The translations under genes were made by a program, and so were the position numbers. From NCBI GenBank assembly GCA_016125355.1, contig WGLX01000012.1, positions 1 through 64,000 of the forward strand: a DNA stretch of 64,000 nt. The letters run 5' to 3'. The notes below the pieces were generated by a model, which was given only the letters and a program-made list of their open reading frames with translations, did no database searches and was not told where the DNA came from. How positions within the stretch are numbered: position 1 is the first letter of the stretch; the number at the start of each line of letters is the position of its first letter. Of this stretch, positions 21,556 to 29,323 are shown piece by piece. The stretch comes from Actinomycetales bacterium (lineage in GTDB: Bacteria > Actinomycetota > Actinomycetes > S36-B12).

Positions 21556-22724
21556 GCCTCACCTCGCCGGACGGCAAGACCACCATCGAGCCCGACGACA
21601 GCGGCTGGGCCACGTTCTTCCGGCGCCTGACGACGGCGACCGACTGGAAGACCGGGCTCGTCATCCCGGCCCTCGCCGTCCTGACGGCCCTGATCATCGG
21701 GGCCATCATCATCATGCTGACCGGATCGAGCCTGCAGGAGACGCTCCAGGCCTACTGGGCGCTCCTCGAGGGCTCGGTCGGCTCCCTCCGGGCGATCTCG
21801 GCGACCCTCACGGAGGCCACCCCGCTCATCCTCACCGGCCTCTCTGTGGCGATCGCCTTCCGCGCCGGACTGTTCAACATCGGCGGTGAGGGCCAGCTCC
21901 TCATCGGCGGCATGACGGCCGTGCTCGTCGGGTTCTCGTTCACGGGGCTGCCGTGGTTCATCCACCTGCCGATGGCGGTGGCCGCCGGCTTCCTCGGGGG
22001 TGCGGTCTGGGGCTTCGTGCCGGGCTTCCTCAAGGCCAAGACCGGTGCCCATGAGGTCATCGTCACGATCATGATGAACTACATCGCGATCTACCTGACC
22101 GGCTACCTGCTGAAGACCGCCCTCTTCCAGCGTGAGGGCCGCAATGACCCGATCTCGAAGAACGTCGAGGAGAGCGCGCAGCTGCCGAAGCTGCTCGGGT
22201 GGTTCGACTCCGCCATGCGGGTCCACCTCGGGCTGATCATCGCCCTGATCGCGGTCGTCCTGGTCTGGTGGCTGCTCTTCCGCACCACCACCGGCTTCGA
22301 GTTCCGGGCAGTCGGCGCCAATTCCCACGCGGCTCGCTACGCGGGGATGTCGGTCACCAAGGTGTACATCCTCGTGATGGTCATCGCCGGTGGCCTTGCG
22401 GGCCTCGCCGGCGGTGGCCAGGTCCTCGGTGTCCTGGACCGGGCCAGTCCCGGGTTCTCCGCCGGCCTCGGCTTCGACGGCATCTCCGTCGCTCTGCTCG
22501 GCCGCTCGAATCCGTTCGGCGTCGTCGCGGCCGCCCTGCTCTTCGGCGGTCTGACCGCCGGCGGCCAGAACATGCAGGCTACCGCGAACGTCGGCATCGA
22601 CCTGGTCTCGGTCATCCAGGCCCTCATCATCATCTTCGTCGCGGCGCCGGCCCTCATCGGCGCCATCTACCGGGTCAAGACCGACGCGTCGTCGACCCAG
22701 ATCAGCCAGGGGTGGTCCTCGTGA
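21552..22724 (+). CDS. nucleoside ABC importer permease (BPD_transp_2), first
   Basis: A 390-residue inner-membrane permease of the branched-chain amino acid/sugar/nucleoside type. After a cytoplasmic N-terminus (~1-35) there are about 8-10 helices. Typical segments are SATLTEATPLILTGLSVAIA, FNIGGEGQLLIGG, TGAHEVIVTIMMNYIA and AVGANSHAARYAGM. It overlaps the ATPase gene and the second permease gene by 4 nt each, implying co-translation of a 1:1 permease heterodimer. Confidence 0.92.
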   Translation: MSLTSPDGKTTIEPDDSGWATFFRRLTTATDWKTGLVIPALAVLTALIIGAIIIMLTGSSLQETLQAYWALLEGSVGSLRAISATLTEATPLILTGLSVAIAFRAGLFNIGGEGQLLIGGMTAVLVGFSFTGLPWFIHLPMAVAAGFLGGAVWGFVPGFLKAKTGAHEVIVTIMMNYIAIYLTGYLLKTALFQREGRNDPISKNVEESAQLPKLLGWFDSAMRVHLGLIIALIAVVLVWWLLFRTTTGFEFRAVGANSHAARYAGMSVTKVYILVMVIAGGLAGLAGGGQVLGVLDRASPGFSAGLGFDGISVALLGRSNPFGVVAAALLFGGLTAGGQNMQATANVGIDLVSVIQALIIIFVAAPALIGAIYRVKTDASSTQISQGWSS

Positions 22725-24016
22725 GCCAGACCTTCGAGAAGCCGCCGGCGGAGTCCTACGAGCTGACGGCCTCGCGGACCCGCGAGCTGTCCAAGTCGCA
22801 GATCCGTCGGGCACAGATCTCCGGCGTGGTCATGCTCCTGCTCGCCGCGTTCGTCGTCGTCTTCCTCATCCCGAACGCCGAGGGCGACGCGACCTTCGGC
22901 CTGAGCACCGCGCGCGATGCGGTGCAGCTGAGCGACCTGGTCGTGCCCGTGACGGCCTCGCTGTGGGTGCTGGCCATGGTGCTGGGCTTCCTCGGCGCCA
23001 CTCAGTTCGTGCGTGGGTTCCAGCGCCGCTCCACGCTCATCCTGGGACTGAGCTTCGGCGTGTTCGTCATCGCCTTCATCATCTGGGCGACCGCCGACCA
23101 GCAGTTCAACTTGACCAGCATGCTCGTGGCCACGGTGTCGCGCTGCACGCCGATCGCGCTCGGTGCCCTGTCCGGCATCCTGTGCGAGCGGTCGGGCGTC
23201 GTCAACATCGGCATCGAGGGAATGCTGCTGGGCGGGGCTTTCAGCGGCGTCGTGATCGGATCGCTGTTCGGGGGATGGATCGGGCTGGTGGCCGCGACCC
23301 TGACCGGTGGGATCCTCGCGCTCCTGCTGGCGGTGCTGGCGGTCAACTTCCGCGTGGACCAGATCATCATCGGCGTGGTGATCAACATCCTCGTGCTCGG
23401 GCTGACGTCCTTCCTGTCGAGCCAGGTGCTCATCAAGAACCCCGATCTCAACAACGCGCCGATCTTCCCGGCCATCAAGATCCCGGTCCTGGGCGACATC
23501 CCCATCATCGGCCCGGTCTTCTTCAACCAGACGATCATCGTGTACGGCATGTTCATCCTCGTCGGCACCGTGACGTACCTGCTGTTCCGCACGCGATGGG
23601 GTCTGCGGACCCGGTCGGTGGGCGAGAACCCGCGAGCCGCCGACAGCCTCGGCGTGAGCGTCGCCAAGGTCCGCTACCTGGCCGTCATCTACGGCGGCAT
23701 GGTAGGCGGATTCGCGGGTGCCTGGTTCACTCTCGGCACCGTGGGTCGCTTCGACGAGGGGATGACCGGCGGCCGCGGCTTCATCGGCCTCGCCGCCATG
23801 ATCTTCGGGGCGTGGAACCCCGTGGGAGCGCTGGGCGCCGCGATGGTGTTCGGCTTCTCGGAGTCGCTGTCGGAGAAGCTGTCGCTGCTCGACATCCCGA
23901 TCCCGACCGAGTTCCTCGCCATGATCCCGTACCTGGTGACGATCGTGGTCGTCGCGGGCCTCGTCGGCCGGGCCCGGCCGCCGGCTGCGGACGGCCAGCC
24001 CTACACCAAGGAGTAG
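22721..24016 (+). CDS. nucleoside ABC importer permease (BPD_transp_2), second
   Basis: A 431-residue partner permease. The GTG start overlaps the preceding stop (GTGA). It has more N-terminal helices than its partner: ~33-55, ~68-88 and ~98-116, then the core domain with SRCTPIALGALSGILCERSG, VVNIGIEGMLLGGAF, RVDQIIIGVVINILVLGLTS and SVGENPRAADSLGVSV. It belongs with the BMP protein and ATPase as a complete importer and is followed after 2 nt by cytidine deaminase. Confidence 0.9.
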   Translation: MSQTFEKPPAESYELTASRTRELSKSQIRRAQISGVVMLLLAAFVVVFLIPNAEGDATFGLSTARDAVQLSDLVVPVTASLWVLAMVLGFLGATQFVRGFQRRSTLILGLSFGVFVIAFIIWATADQQFNLTSMLVATVSRCTPIALGALSGILCERSGVVNIGIEGMLLGGAFSGVVIGSLFGGWIGLVAATLTGGILALLLAVLAVNFRVDQIIIGVVINILVLGLTSFLSSQVLIKNPDLNNAPIFPAIKIPVLGDIPIIGPVFFNQTIIVYGMFILVGTVTYLLFRTRWGLRTRSVGENPRAADSLGVSVAKVRYLAVIYGGMVGGFAGAWFTLGTVGRFDEGMTGGRGFIGLAAMIFGAWNPVGALGAAMVFGFSESLSEKLSLLDIPIPTEFLAMIPYLVTIVVVAGLVGRARPPAADGQPYTKE

Positions 24017-24018
24017 CG

Positions 24019-24432
24019 GTGCCGACGTCAGAGATCGACTGGGCGGCCCTGCGGGCGGCGGCCGTCGACATCATGACCCGGGCCTATGCGCCCTACTCGC
24101 GGTTCAAGGTGGGCGTGGCGGGCCTGGTCGATGACGGCCGGGTCGTCGTGGGCTGCAATGTGGAGAACGCGTCCTACGGACTCGGGCTGTGCGCCGAGTG
24201 CGGCATGGTGTCCAGCCTGCATGCCACAGGTGGCGGGAAGCTGGTCGCGGTGGCGTGCGTCGACCAGTACGGAAATGCCCTGATGCCCTGCGGGAGATGC
24301 CGTCAGCTGCTGTGGGAGAACGGGCGGCCGGACACCCTGCTGCGTACTCCGGAGGGGATCCTGCCGATGCGCGAGATCCTGCCCCAGGCCTTCGGTCCCG
24401 ATGACCTCGTGGAGCGCGCCGAGGACCGCTGA
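24019..24432 (+). CDS. cdd: cytidine deaminase
   Basis: Deaminates (deoxy)cytidine to (deoxy)uridine. A 137-residue homotetrameric-type CDA. The zinc site is CNVENASYGLGLCAEC (Cys-Ala-Glu) with PCGRCRQ. AYAPYSRFKVGVA is the substrate segment. The GTG at 24019 has AAGGAG 6 nt upstream, formed by the end of the permease gene. Placement directly after a nucleoside importer suggests that imported cytidine is the substrate. Confidence 0.94.
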   Translation: MPTSEIDWAALRAAAVDIMTRAYAPYSRFKVGVAGLVDDGRVVVGCNVENASYGLGLCAECGMVSSLHATGGGKLVAVACVDQYGNALMPCGRCRQLLWENGRPDTLLRTPEGILPMREILPQAFGPDDLVERAEDR

Positions 24433-24462
24433 GGGGCCCGCCCCCCGCCGAGGACGAGGCCC

Positions 24463-24468
24463 TACGAT
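24463..24468 (+). promoter_or_regulatory. -10 element TACGAT before the small membrane protein gene
   Basis: TACGAT would give transcription from about 24475 and a ~24-nt leader carrying AGGAGGAG before the GTG at 24499. The downstream genes could thus be expressed separately from the importer operon. Confidence 0.4.
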
Positions 24469-24498
24469 GGTTCGCAGACATCCACCAGGAGGAGCTTC

Positions 24499-24684
24499 GT
24501 GAGCGAGCACAGCGACAACAAGCAGGCATCCGTCGGAGCCATCGTGATGCTCCTGATCCTGGCCGGCCTCGTGACCTGGGGAATCGGACTGATGAACAAC
24601 GGGGCGTACACGGCGGCGGCCGGGGCCGCGCTGCTCCTCTTCCTCTTCGGCCTGTACGCGGTGTTCGCCCTCGGCAAGGACTGA
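24499..24684 (+). CDS. small two-helix membrane protein
   Basis: 61 residues and no recognised family. A polar N-terminus (~1-10) is followed by two hydrophobic segments (~11-31 and ~37-57) and a short charged end (LGKD). GTG start with a strong AGGAGGAG site. It is followed 3 nt later by an oxidoreductase gene. Strong translation signals and a clean topology support a real gene despite the size. Confidence 0.65.
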   Translation: MSEHSDNKQASVGAIVMLLILAGLVTWGIGLMNNGAYTAAAGAALLLFLFGLYAVFALGKD

Positions 24685-24687
24685 CGC

Positions 24688-25692
24688 GTGGAGCCGCTGA
24701 GGTTCGGGGCCCTGGGGGCCGCCCGCATCAGCGACATGGCGCTGATCCAGCCGTCCCGCATCACCGGGGACAGGCTCGTCGCCGTGGCTGCTCGCGACCG
24801 ATCGCGCGCCGAGGACTACGCCCGCCAGCACGGCTTCGAGCGCGTCTTCGACGACTACCAGTCCGTCATCGACGACCCGGAGGTCGACGTCGTCTACAAC
24901 CCGCTGGCCAACGGGCTGCACGCACCATGGAACCTCCGGGCGGTCGAGGCCGGCAAGCACGTGCTGTCCGAGAAGCCTTACGCCAGCAACGCCGACGAGG
25001 CCCGTCGGGTCCGTGATGCCGCCGCGGCGGCGGGCGTCCACGTCGTCGAGGCCTTCCACTACCGCTACCACCCGGTGCAGAACCGCGTGCTCGAGGTGGC
25101 GGCCAGCGGCGAGATCGGCGAGATCGTCTATGCGGAGGCGCGGATGCTGATGCCGCCCCCGCCAGCGGGCGACCTCCGGTGGGACTTCGTCGTGGCGGGC
25201 GGTGGCTTGATGGATGTGGGCTGCTACGCCGTGCACGGCCTGCGCGACCTGGCGGGCCTGCTGGGCGGCGAGCCGTCCGTCGTCCGCGCCCGGGCCGGGG
25301 AGATCCCGGCCCACCCCGGCATCGATGCGTGGCTGGCGGCCGACATGGCCTACCCGAACGGGGTGCCGGCGCACATCGAGACGTCGATGACCCACGGGAT
25401 CCTCGACTTCTCCTTCCGGGTGGTGGGATCGAAGGGCGAGGTGTTCGCCCCGGCGTTCGTGCTGCCGCACACCGATGATCGGGTGATGGTCACGGTCGGG
25501 ACCGAGCAGCGGGTCGAGGAGCTGGGCACCCGCACGAGCTACACCTACATGCTCGAGGCTCTGCGCCGGCTGATCCGGGACGGCGAGCCCATGACCACCG
25601 ACGCGGACGACGCCGTCGTGACGATGCAGATCATCGACGATATCTACGGCGCGGCGGGCATGCCGCTGCGGCCCGTGACCACCCTCGACTGA
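24688..25692 (+). CDS. Gfo/Idh/MocA-family oxidoreductase
   Basis: An NAD(P)-dependent sugar or polyol dehydrogenase-like protein of 334 residues. N-terminal Rossmann fold (RFGALGAARIS), the family motif SEKPYASNADEA with the catalytic-site Lys, then the C-terminal GFO_IDH_MocA domain (GGGLMDVGCYAVHGLRDLAG). The substrate is unknown. GTG start 3 nt after the upstream stop and 10 nt before a cupin gene, suggesting a three-gene unit. From memory, other actinobacteria carry thymidine phosphorylase (deoA) between cdd and add; these genes occupy that place here. Confidence 0.85.
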   Translation: MEPLRFGALGAARISDMALIQPSRITGDRLVAVAARDRSRAEDYARQHGFERVFDDYQSVIDDPEVDVVYNPLANGLHAPWNLRAVEAGKHVLSEKPYASNADEARRVRDAAAAAGVHVVEAFHYRYHPVQNRVLEVAASGEIGEIVYAEARMLMPPPPAGDLRWDFVVAGGGLMDVGCYAVHGLRDLAGLLGGEPSVVRARAGEIPAHPGIDAWLAADMAYPNGVPAHIETSMTHGILDFSFRVVGSKGEVFAPAFVLPHTDDRVMVTVGTEQRVEELGTRTSYTYMLEALRRLIRDGEPMTTDADDAVVTMQIIDDIYGAAGMPLRPVTTLD

Positions 25693-25702
25693 CGGAGTTC
25701 CG

Positions 25703-26083
25703 GTGCCCGAGTTCATCCCCGCCCCAGCCATGGTCCCTGTACCGGGCGGAAAGATCATCGAGGAGTACGTGGGCCACGCGTCGAGCGGCGATGACGCAGT
25801 GTCGGTGGCGCAGATGCTGGCGCCGGCAGGGTGGGAGGAGCCGGCCCAGGAGCCGGAGTTCGACGAGTTCACCATCGTGCTCGAGGGGTCGGTCGACGTC
25901 GAGCACGACGACGGCGTCACGCACGTGCGCGCGGGGCAGGCCGTCATCACCCGGGCGGGGGAGCGGATCCGGTACACGACGTCCGAGGGCGCGCGCTACA
26001 TCGCGGTGTGCCTGCCGGCCTTCCACGGCGACATCGTCCACCGCGACGGCGAGGACGAGCACGACCGCGACCCGGTCGAGTAG
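25703..26083 (+). CDS. cupin-domain protein
   Basis: A 126-residue single cupin barrel (EFDEFTIVLEGSVDVEHDDG then AGQAVITRAGERIRYTT). The first motif lacks the usual His-x-His pair and has EFDEF instead, so metal binding is uncertain. The GTG start lies 10 nt after the oxidoreductase stop. The product may work with that enzyme as an isomerase or epimerase, but this is only inferred from position. The stop codon touches the perfect inverted repeat at 26086. Confidence 0.75.
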   Translation: MPEFIPAPAMVPVPGGKIIEEYVGHASSGDDAVSVAQMLAPAGWEEPAQEPEFDEFTIVLEGSVDVEHDDGVTHVRAGQAVITRAGERIRYTTSEGARYIAVCLPAFHGDIVHRDGEDEHDRDPVE

Positions 26084-26085
26084 CC

Positions 26086-26155
26086 CCCCGTCTGTCGTGA
26101 GGTTGGTGGCCGCCAAACCGGAGGTTCGCGGCCACCAACCTCACGACAGACGGGG
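26086..26155. repeat. perfect 28-bp inverted repeat between convergent genes (bidirectional terminator candidate)
   Basis: Arms 26086-26113 and 26128-26155 are exact complements (28 of 28), with a 14-nt loop that can pair further through AACC/GGTT. The left arm begins 2 nt after the cupin stop and the right arm ends 1 nt before the transporter stop. Each gene is therefore followed by the same sequence, starting CCCCGTCTGTCGTGAGGTTG. There is no U-tract. Confidence 0.9.
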
Positions 26156-26156
26156 C

Positions 26157-26999
26157 TCAGGAGGCCAGGGCCAGGGCTGACACGGCCACGACGAGGATCG
26201 CCACACCGGTGATCTGGAGGCGTCCGAGGCGCTCCCTGAAGAGCACGTACGCCATGACGGCGGCGATGGGGGCGAACTGCGAGGCGAGCACCGAGGTGAC
26301 CGCCACCTGGTACTGCGCTCCGATGGCGAAGCAGGTGAAGCCTGCCACCTCGGCGATCCCCATGCCGATGACGAGAGGGACCGTCGAGCGCGTCAGGCGC
26401 AGCCGTCGCATGAGCGCCAGGGGGATCGTGACGGCCACGACGCCGACGACGCGGGGCGGGAGGAGCACCCAGGCGATCGGCAGGTCCCCGCTGAGGCGCC
26501 CGGTGGCGTAGAGGGAGACGCCGAAGGCGACGGCGCCGCCGGTGGCCAGCAGGACCGCCGGCACCGTCCGCTCGTGCGCGAGGGGCGCCGGATCCGGGGC
26601 GATGGCGGCGATGACGATGCCCATGACGATGACGGCCAGCAGGAACGCGATGATGGGGGCGATGGACTCGCCGAGCAGGGCCGCGATGACCGCCGAGATC
26701 GCACCCTCCGTCGCCGCGATGGGTGCGACGACGCCGACCTTGCCGACGCGGAACGCGTAGCCCACGAGCACGAGGCCGGCGACGTTTCCGAGGCCGGCGA
26801 CCGCCAGCCAGCCCACATTGCCCGTCACGGCGTTGGGCACCCCGGCCGCGATGACGAAGGGCAGGACGAGGACGAGGCCCACGAGCATCGTCCAGCCGAC
26901 CGACGCCCACGAGCCGATCACCTTGACCGCCCGCGACGACATGAGCCCGCTGCTGGCGAAGAAGATGGCCGTCGCCAGGCCGAACACGATGGAGACCAC
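26157..26999 (-). CDS. EamA/DMT-superfamily transporter
   Basis: A 280-residue membrane protein with about ten helices arranged as two EamA repeats (residues ~1-135 and ~145-278). It is related to drug/metabolite exporters; the substrate is unknown. The GTG at 26999 has TAGGGT 6 nt upstream, a leaderless arrangement. It is divergent from adenosine deaminase across 56 bp and convergent with the cupin gene. Confidence 0.85.
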   Translation of the reverse strand: MVSIVFGLATAIFFASSGLMSSRAVKVIGSWASVGWTMLVGLVLVLPFVIAAGVPNAVTGNVGWLAVAGLGNVAGLVLVGYAFRVGKVGVVAPIAATEGAISAVIAALLGESIAPIIAFLLAVIVMGIVIAAIAPDPAPLAHERTVPAVLLATGGAVAFGVSLYATGRLSGDLPIAWVLLPPRVVGVVAVTIPLALMRRLRLTRSTVPLVIGMGIAEVAGFTCFAIGAQYQVAVTSVLASQFAPIAAVMAYVLFRERLGRLQITGVAILVVAVSALALAS

Positions 27000-27005
27000 C
27001 GGAGG

Positions 27006-27049
27006 ACCCTAGTCGGCCTGCGGCCGCCGGAATCGTCATGGTCTAGGTT
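27006..27049. promoter_or_regulatory. paired leaderless promoters of the EamA transporter (-) and add (+)
   Basis: TAGGGT on the minus strand (27011-27006) lies 6 nt before the transporter GTG. TAGGTT on the plus strand (27044-27049) lies 6 nt before the add ATG. Neither gene has a Shine-Dalgarno site. Confidence 0.6.
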
Positions 27050-27055
27050 CGGCCC

Positions 27056-28192
27056 ATGGGTCTCGATGCCGGCACGTACGCTCCTGTCCCCTCCGATCTC
27101 ATCCGCTCGGTTCCCAAGGTGCTCCTCCACGACCACCTCGACGGCGGCATGCGACCGACGACCATCGTCGAGCTGGCGGCCGAGAGCGGGTACGCCGACC
27201 TCCCGACCACGGACCCGGAGGCCCTGGGTCGCTGGTTCGTCGACGCGGCCGGGTCCGGGTCCCTGGAGCTGTACCTCGAGACGTTCGCGCACACCGTGGG
27301 CGTGACCCAGACCGAAGCAGCCCTGCGACGCGTCGCGCGCGAGTGCGCCGAGGACCTGGCCGCCGACCACGTCGTGTACGCAGAGGTCCGGTTCGCCCCG
27401 GAGCTGCACACCGAGGGCGGCCTCACGGAGCATCAGGTCGTGGAGGCGGTGCTCGCGGGGTTCGCCGAGGGGGAGCAGGCAGCCCGCGCCGGTGGCCACC
27501 CCATCCGGATCGGCCTGCTGCTCACGTCGATCCGCACGGCCAGCCATTCCCGTCGCATCGCCGAGCTGACCGTGGAGTTCCGCGACCGCGGCGTCGTCGG
27601 CTTCGATATCGCCGGTGCTGAGAAGGGGTTCCCACCCACCCGCCACCTCGATGCCTTCGAGTACCTGCGCCGCGAGAATGCGCACTTCACCATCCACGCC
27701 GGCGAGGCGTTCGGGCTCCCTAGCATCTGGGAGGCCATCCAGTGGTGCGGTGCTGATCGGCTCGGCCATGGCGTGCGGATCGTCGATGACATCGAGGTGA
27801 CTCCGGAGGGCAAGGTCCAGCTCGGGCGTCTCGCTGCCTACGTGCGCGACCGGCGCATCCCGCTGGAGATGTGCCCCTCCTCCAATGTCCAGACCGGCGC
27901 GGCGGAGAGCATCGAGCGCCACCCCATCGGCCTGCTCAAGCAGCTGGGCTTCCGCGTCACCGTGAACACCGACAACCGGCTCATGTCGGGAACCTCCATG
28001 TCCCGCGAGATGGAGCTGCTGAGCGACGCCTTCGGCTACGGCCTGGACGACCTGCGGTGGCTGACCGTCAACGCCATGAAGAGCTCCTTCATCCCGTTCG
28101 ACGAGCGTCTGGCGCTGATCAATGACACGATCAAACCGGGCTACGCCTCTGCGCGCGCGGAGCTCGCGGAACGGATCGGCGGAAGGGACTGA
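27056..28192 (+). CDS. add: adenosine deaminase
   Basis: Converts (deoxy)adenosine to (deoxy)inosine. 378 residues in the metal-dependent hydrolase fold. Zinc ligands and catalytic residues are in [20 protein letters not shown] (His and catalytic Glu), RLGHGVRI and [13 protein letters not shown] (Asp). Leaderless start supported by TAGGTT 6 nt upstream. It feeds inosine to purine nucleoside phosphorylase at 33.4-34.2 kb. A small coiled-coil membrane protein follows after 2 nt. Confidence 0.95.
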   Translation: MGLDAGTYAPVPSDLIRSVPKVLLHDHLDGGMRPTTIVELAAESGYADLPTTDPEALGRWFVDAAGSGSLELYLETFAHTVGVTQTEAALRRVARECAEDLAADHVVYAEVRFAPELHTEGGLTEHQVVEAVLAGFAEGEQAARAGGHPIRIGLLLTSIRTASHSRRIAELTVEFRDRGVVGFDIAGAEKGFPPTRHLDAFEYLRRENAHFTIHAGEAFGLPSIWEAIQWCGADRLGHGVRIVDDIEVTPEGKVQLGRLAAYVRDRRIPLEMCPSSNVQTGAAESIERHPIGLLKQLGFRVTVNTDNRLMSGTSMSREMELLSDAFGYGLDDLRWLTVNAMKSSFIPFDERLALINDTIKPGYASARAELAERIGGRD

Positions 28193-28194
28193 CG

Positions 28195-28449
28195 ATGGCA
28201 CTGCTGGAGATGGTCGAGGCCGGTCAGGAGCACGTCGGCACGGTGCGACATGAGCTGGACCGCGTGCGAGACGCCTTGGATCGCACGGACGCCGTGCTCG
28301 CGGTCACGGACGAGGCCCTCGAGTCGGCCGAGTCCGCCGTGATCGCTACGCGGCGGGTGGCGCCCTACGTGGCCCTCGGCATGGCGCTGGTTGCGGCGGC
28401 CGCGGTGGGCTACGTGCTGTGGCGCCGCCGGAACCGGGACGAGGAGTAG
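28195..28449 (+). CDS. small coiled-coil protein with C-terminal membrane anchor
   Basis: 84 residues, no recognised family. Residues ~5-50 are rich in heptad-like Leu/Val/Ala with many charges (VRHELDRVRDALDRTDAVLA), followed by one hydrophobic helix (~57-75) and a basic end (WRRRNRDEE). This suggests a tail-anchored protein with a cytoplasmic coiled coil. It starts 2 nt after the add stop, with GGAAGG upstream, so it is almost certainly co-expressed with add. Its stop lies 7 nt from a convergent aldehyde dehydrogenase-like gene. Confidence 0.65.
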   Translation: MALLEMVEAGQEHVGTVRHELDRVRDALDRTDAVLAVTDEALESAESAVIATRRVAPYVALGMALVAAAAVGYVLWRRRNRDEE

Positions 28450-28456
28450 GACCTAC

Positions 28457-29323
28457 CTAGACGCCCATCGGGTGCCACACGGTCTTCGTCTCGACGAAGG
28501 ACCGGATGCGAGACAGCCCCGGGTCGGCGAACCAGTCGGCACCGGCCTCGGGACGACGTACCCGCTTGACCGTGCCGGCCGCCGCCCGCTCGAGGTCGGT
28601 CGCCAGTGCGTCGTCGGTGATGCCCGCGAGGTCCAGTGCGTTGACATCGGCGTGCTCGGCGAGCCACGGCATGATCTCGACCGGGTCGCCGGTCAGCACG
28701 TTGACGACACCTCCCGGCACGTCGCTGGTGGCCAGGCACTCGGCGAGCGTGACCGAGGGCAGCGGACGTGCCGTGCTGGCCACGACGATGGCGGCGTTGC
28801 CGCTCACGAGGATCGGGGCGAGGACGCTGACCAGACCGATCAGGCTCGAGTCCTGCGGTGCCACGGCCACCACCACGCCCGAGGCCTCCGGCACCGAGAA
28901 GTTGAAGTACGGGCCGGCGACTGGATTGGCCGAGCCGAGCACCTGGGCGAGCTTGTCGGCCCATCCCGCGTACCAGACCCAGCGATCGATGGCGGCATCC
29001 ACCTGCGCGCGCGCCTGCGTGTCCGAGCAGCCCTCCGCGTCCTGTACGTCGGCGATGAACTGGGCGCGACGACCCTCCATCACCTCGGCGATCCGGTAGA
29101 GGACCTGGCCGCGGTTGTAGGCGGTGGCCGCGTTCCAGGCCGCGTAGCCCTTCCGCGCTGCCAGCACGCTGTTGCGGCCGTCCTTGCGGGAGGCCTTGGC
29201 CGCGTTGGCGAGGAACGCCCCATCCGGCCGGGTCACCTCGTAGGTGCGACCCGACTCGCTGCGGGGGAAGGCCCCGCCGATGAAGAGCTTGTACGTCTTG
29301 CGCACATCTAGCCGGTCCGTCAT
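28457..29323 (-). CDS. half-length aldehyde dehydrogenase-like protein lacking the catalytic Cys domain
   Basis: 288 residues, about 60% of a normal enzyme. It aligns with the N-terminal NAD-binding part of aldehyde dehydrogenases (YKLFIGGAFPRSESG, PEASGVVVAVAPQDSSLIG, VLTGDPVEIMPWLAEH). The usual TPWNFP Asn is replaced (APQDSS), and neither the catalytic Cys nor the C-terminal oligomerisation part is present. The frame ends cleanly, with no remnant of the missing part downstream. The ATG overlaps the stop of the full-length paralogue (ATGA). A non-catalytic partner subunit seems more likely than a pseudogene. Confidence 0.75.
   Translation of the reverse strand: MTDRLDVRKTYKLFIGGAFPRSESGRTYEVTRPDGAFLANAAKASRKDGRNSVLAARKGYAAWNAATAYNRGQVLYRIAEVMEGRRAQFIADVQDAEGCSDTQARAQVDAAIDRWVWYAGWADKLAQVLGSANPVAGPYFNFSVPEASGVVVAVAPQDSSLIGLVSVLAPILVSGNAAIVVASTARPLPSVTLAECLATSDVPGGVVNVLTGDPVEIMPWLAEHADVNALDLAGITDDALATDLERAAAGTVKRVRRPEAGADWFADPGLSRIRSFVETKTVWHPMGV

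Noticed and set aside
28457-29323. Pseudogene or frameshifted aldehyde dehydrogenase
   Set aside because: The frame ends cleanly, no remnant of the missing half is present in any nearby frame, and the start is coupled to the upstream gene.
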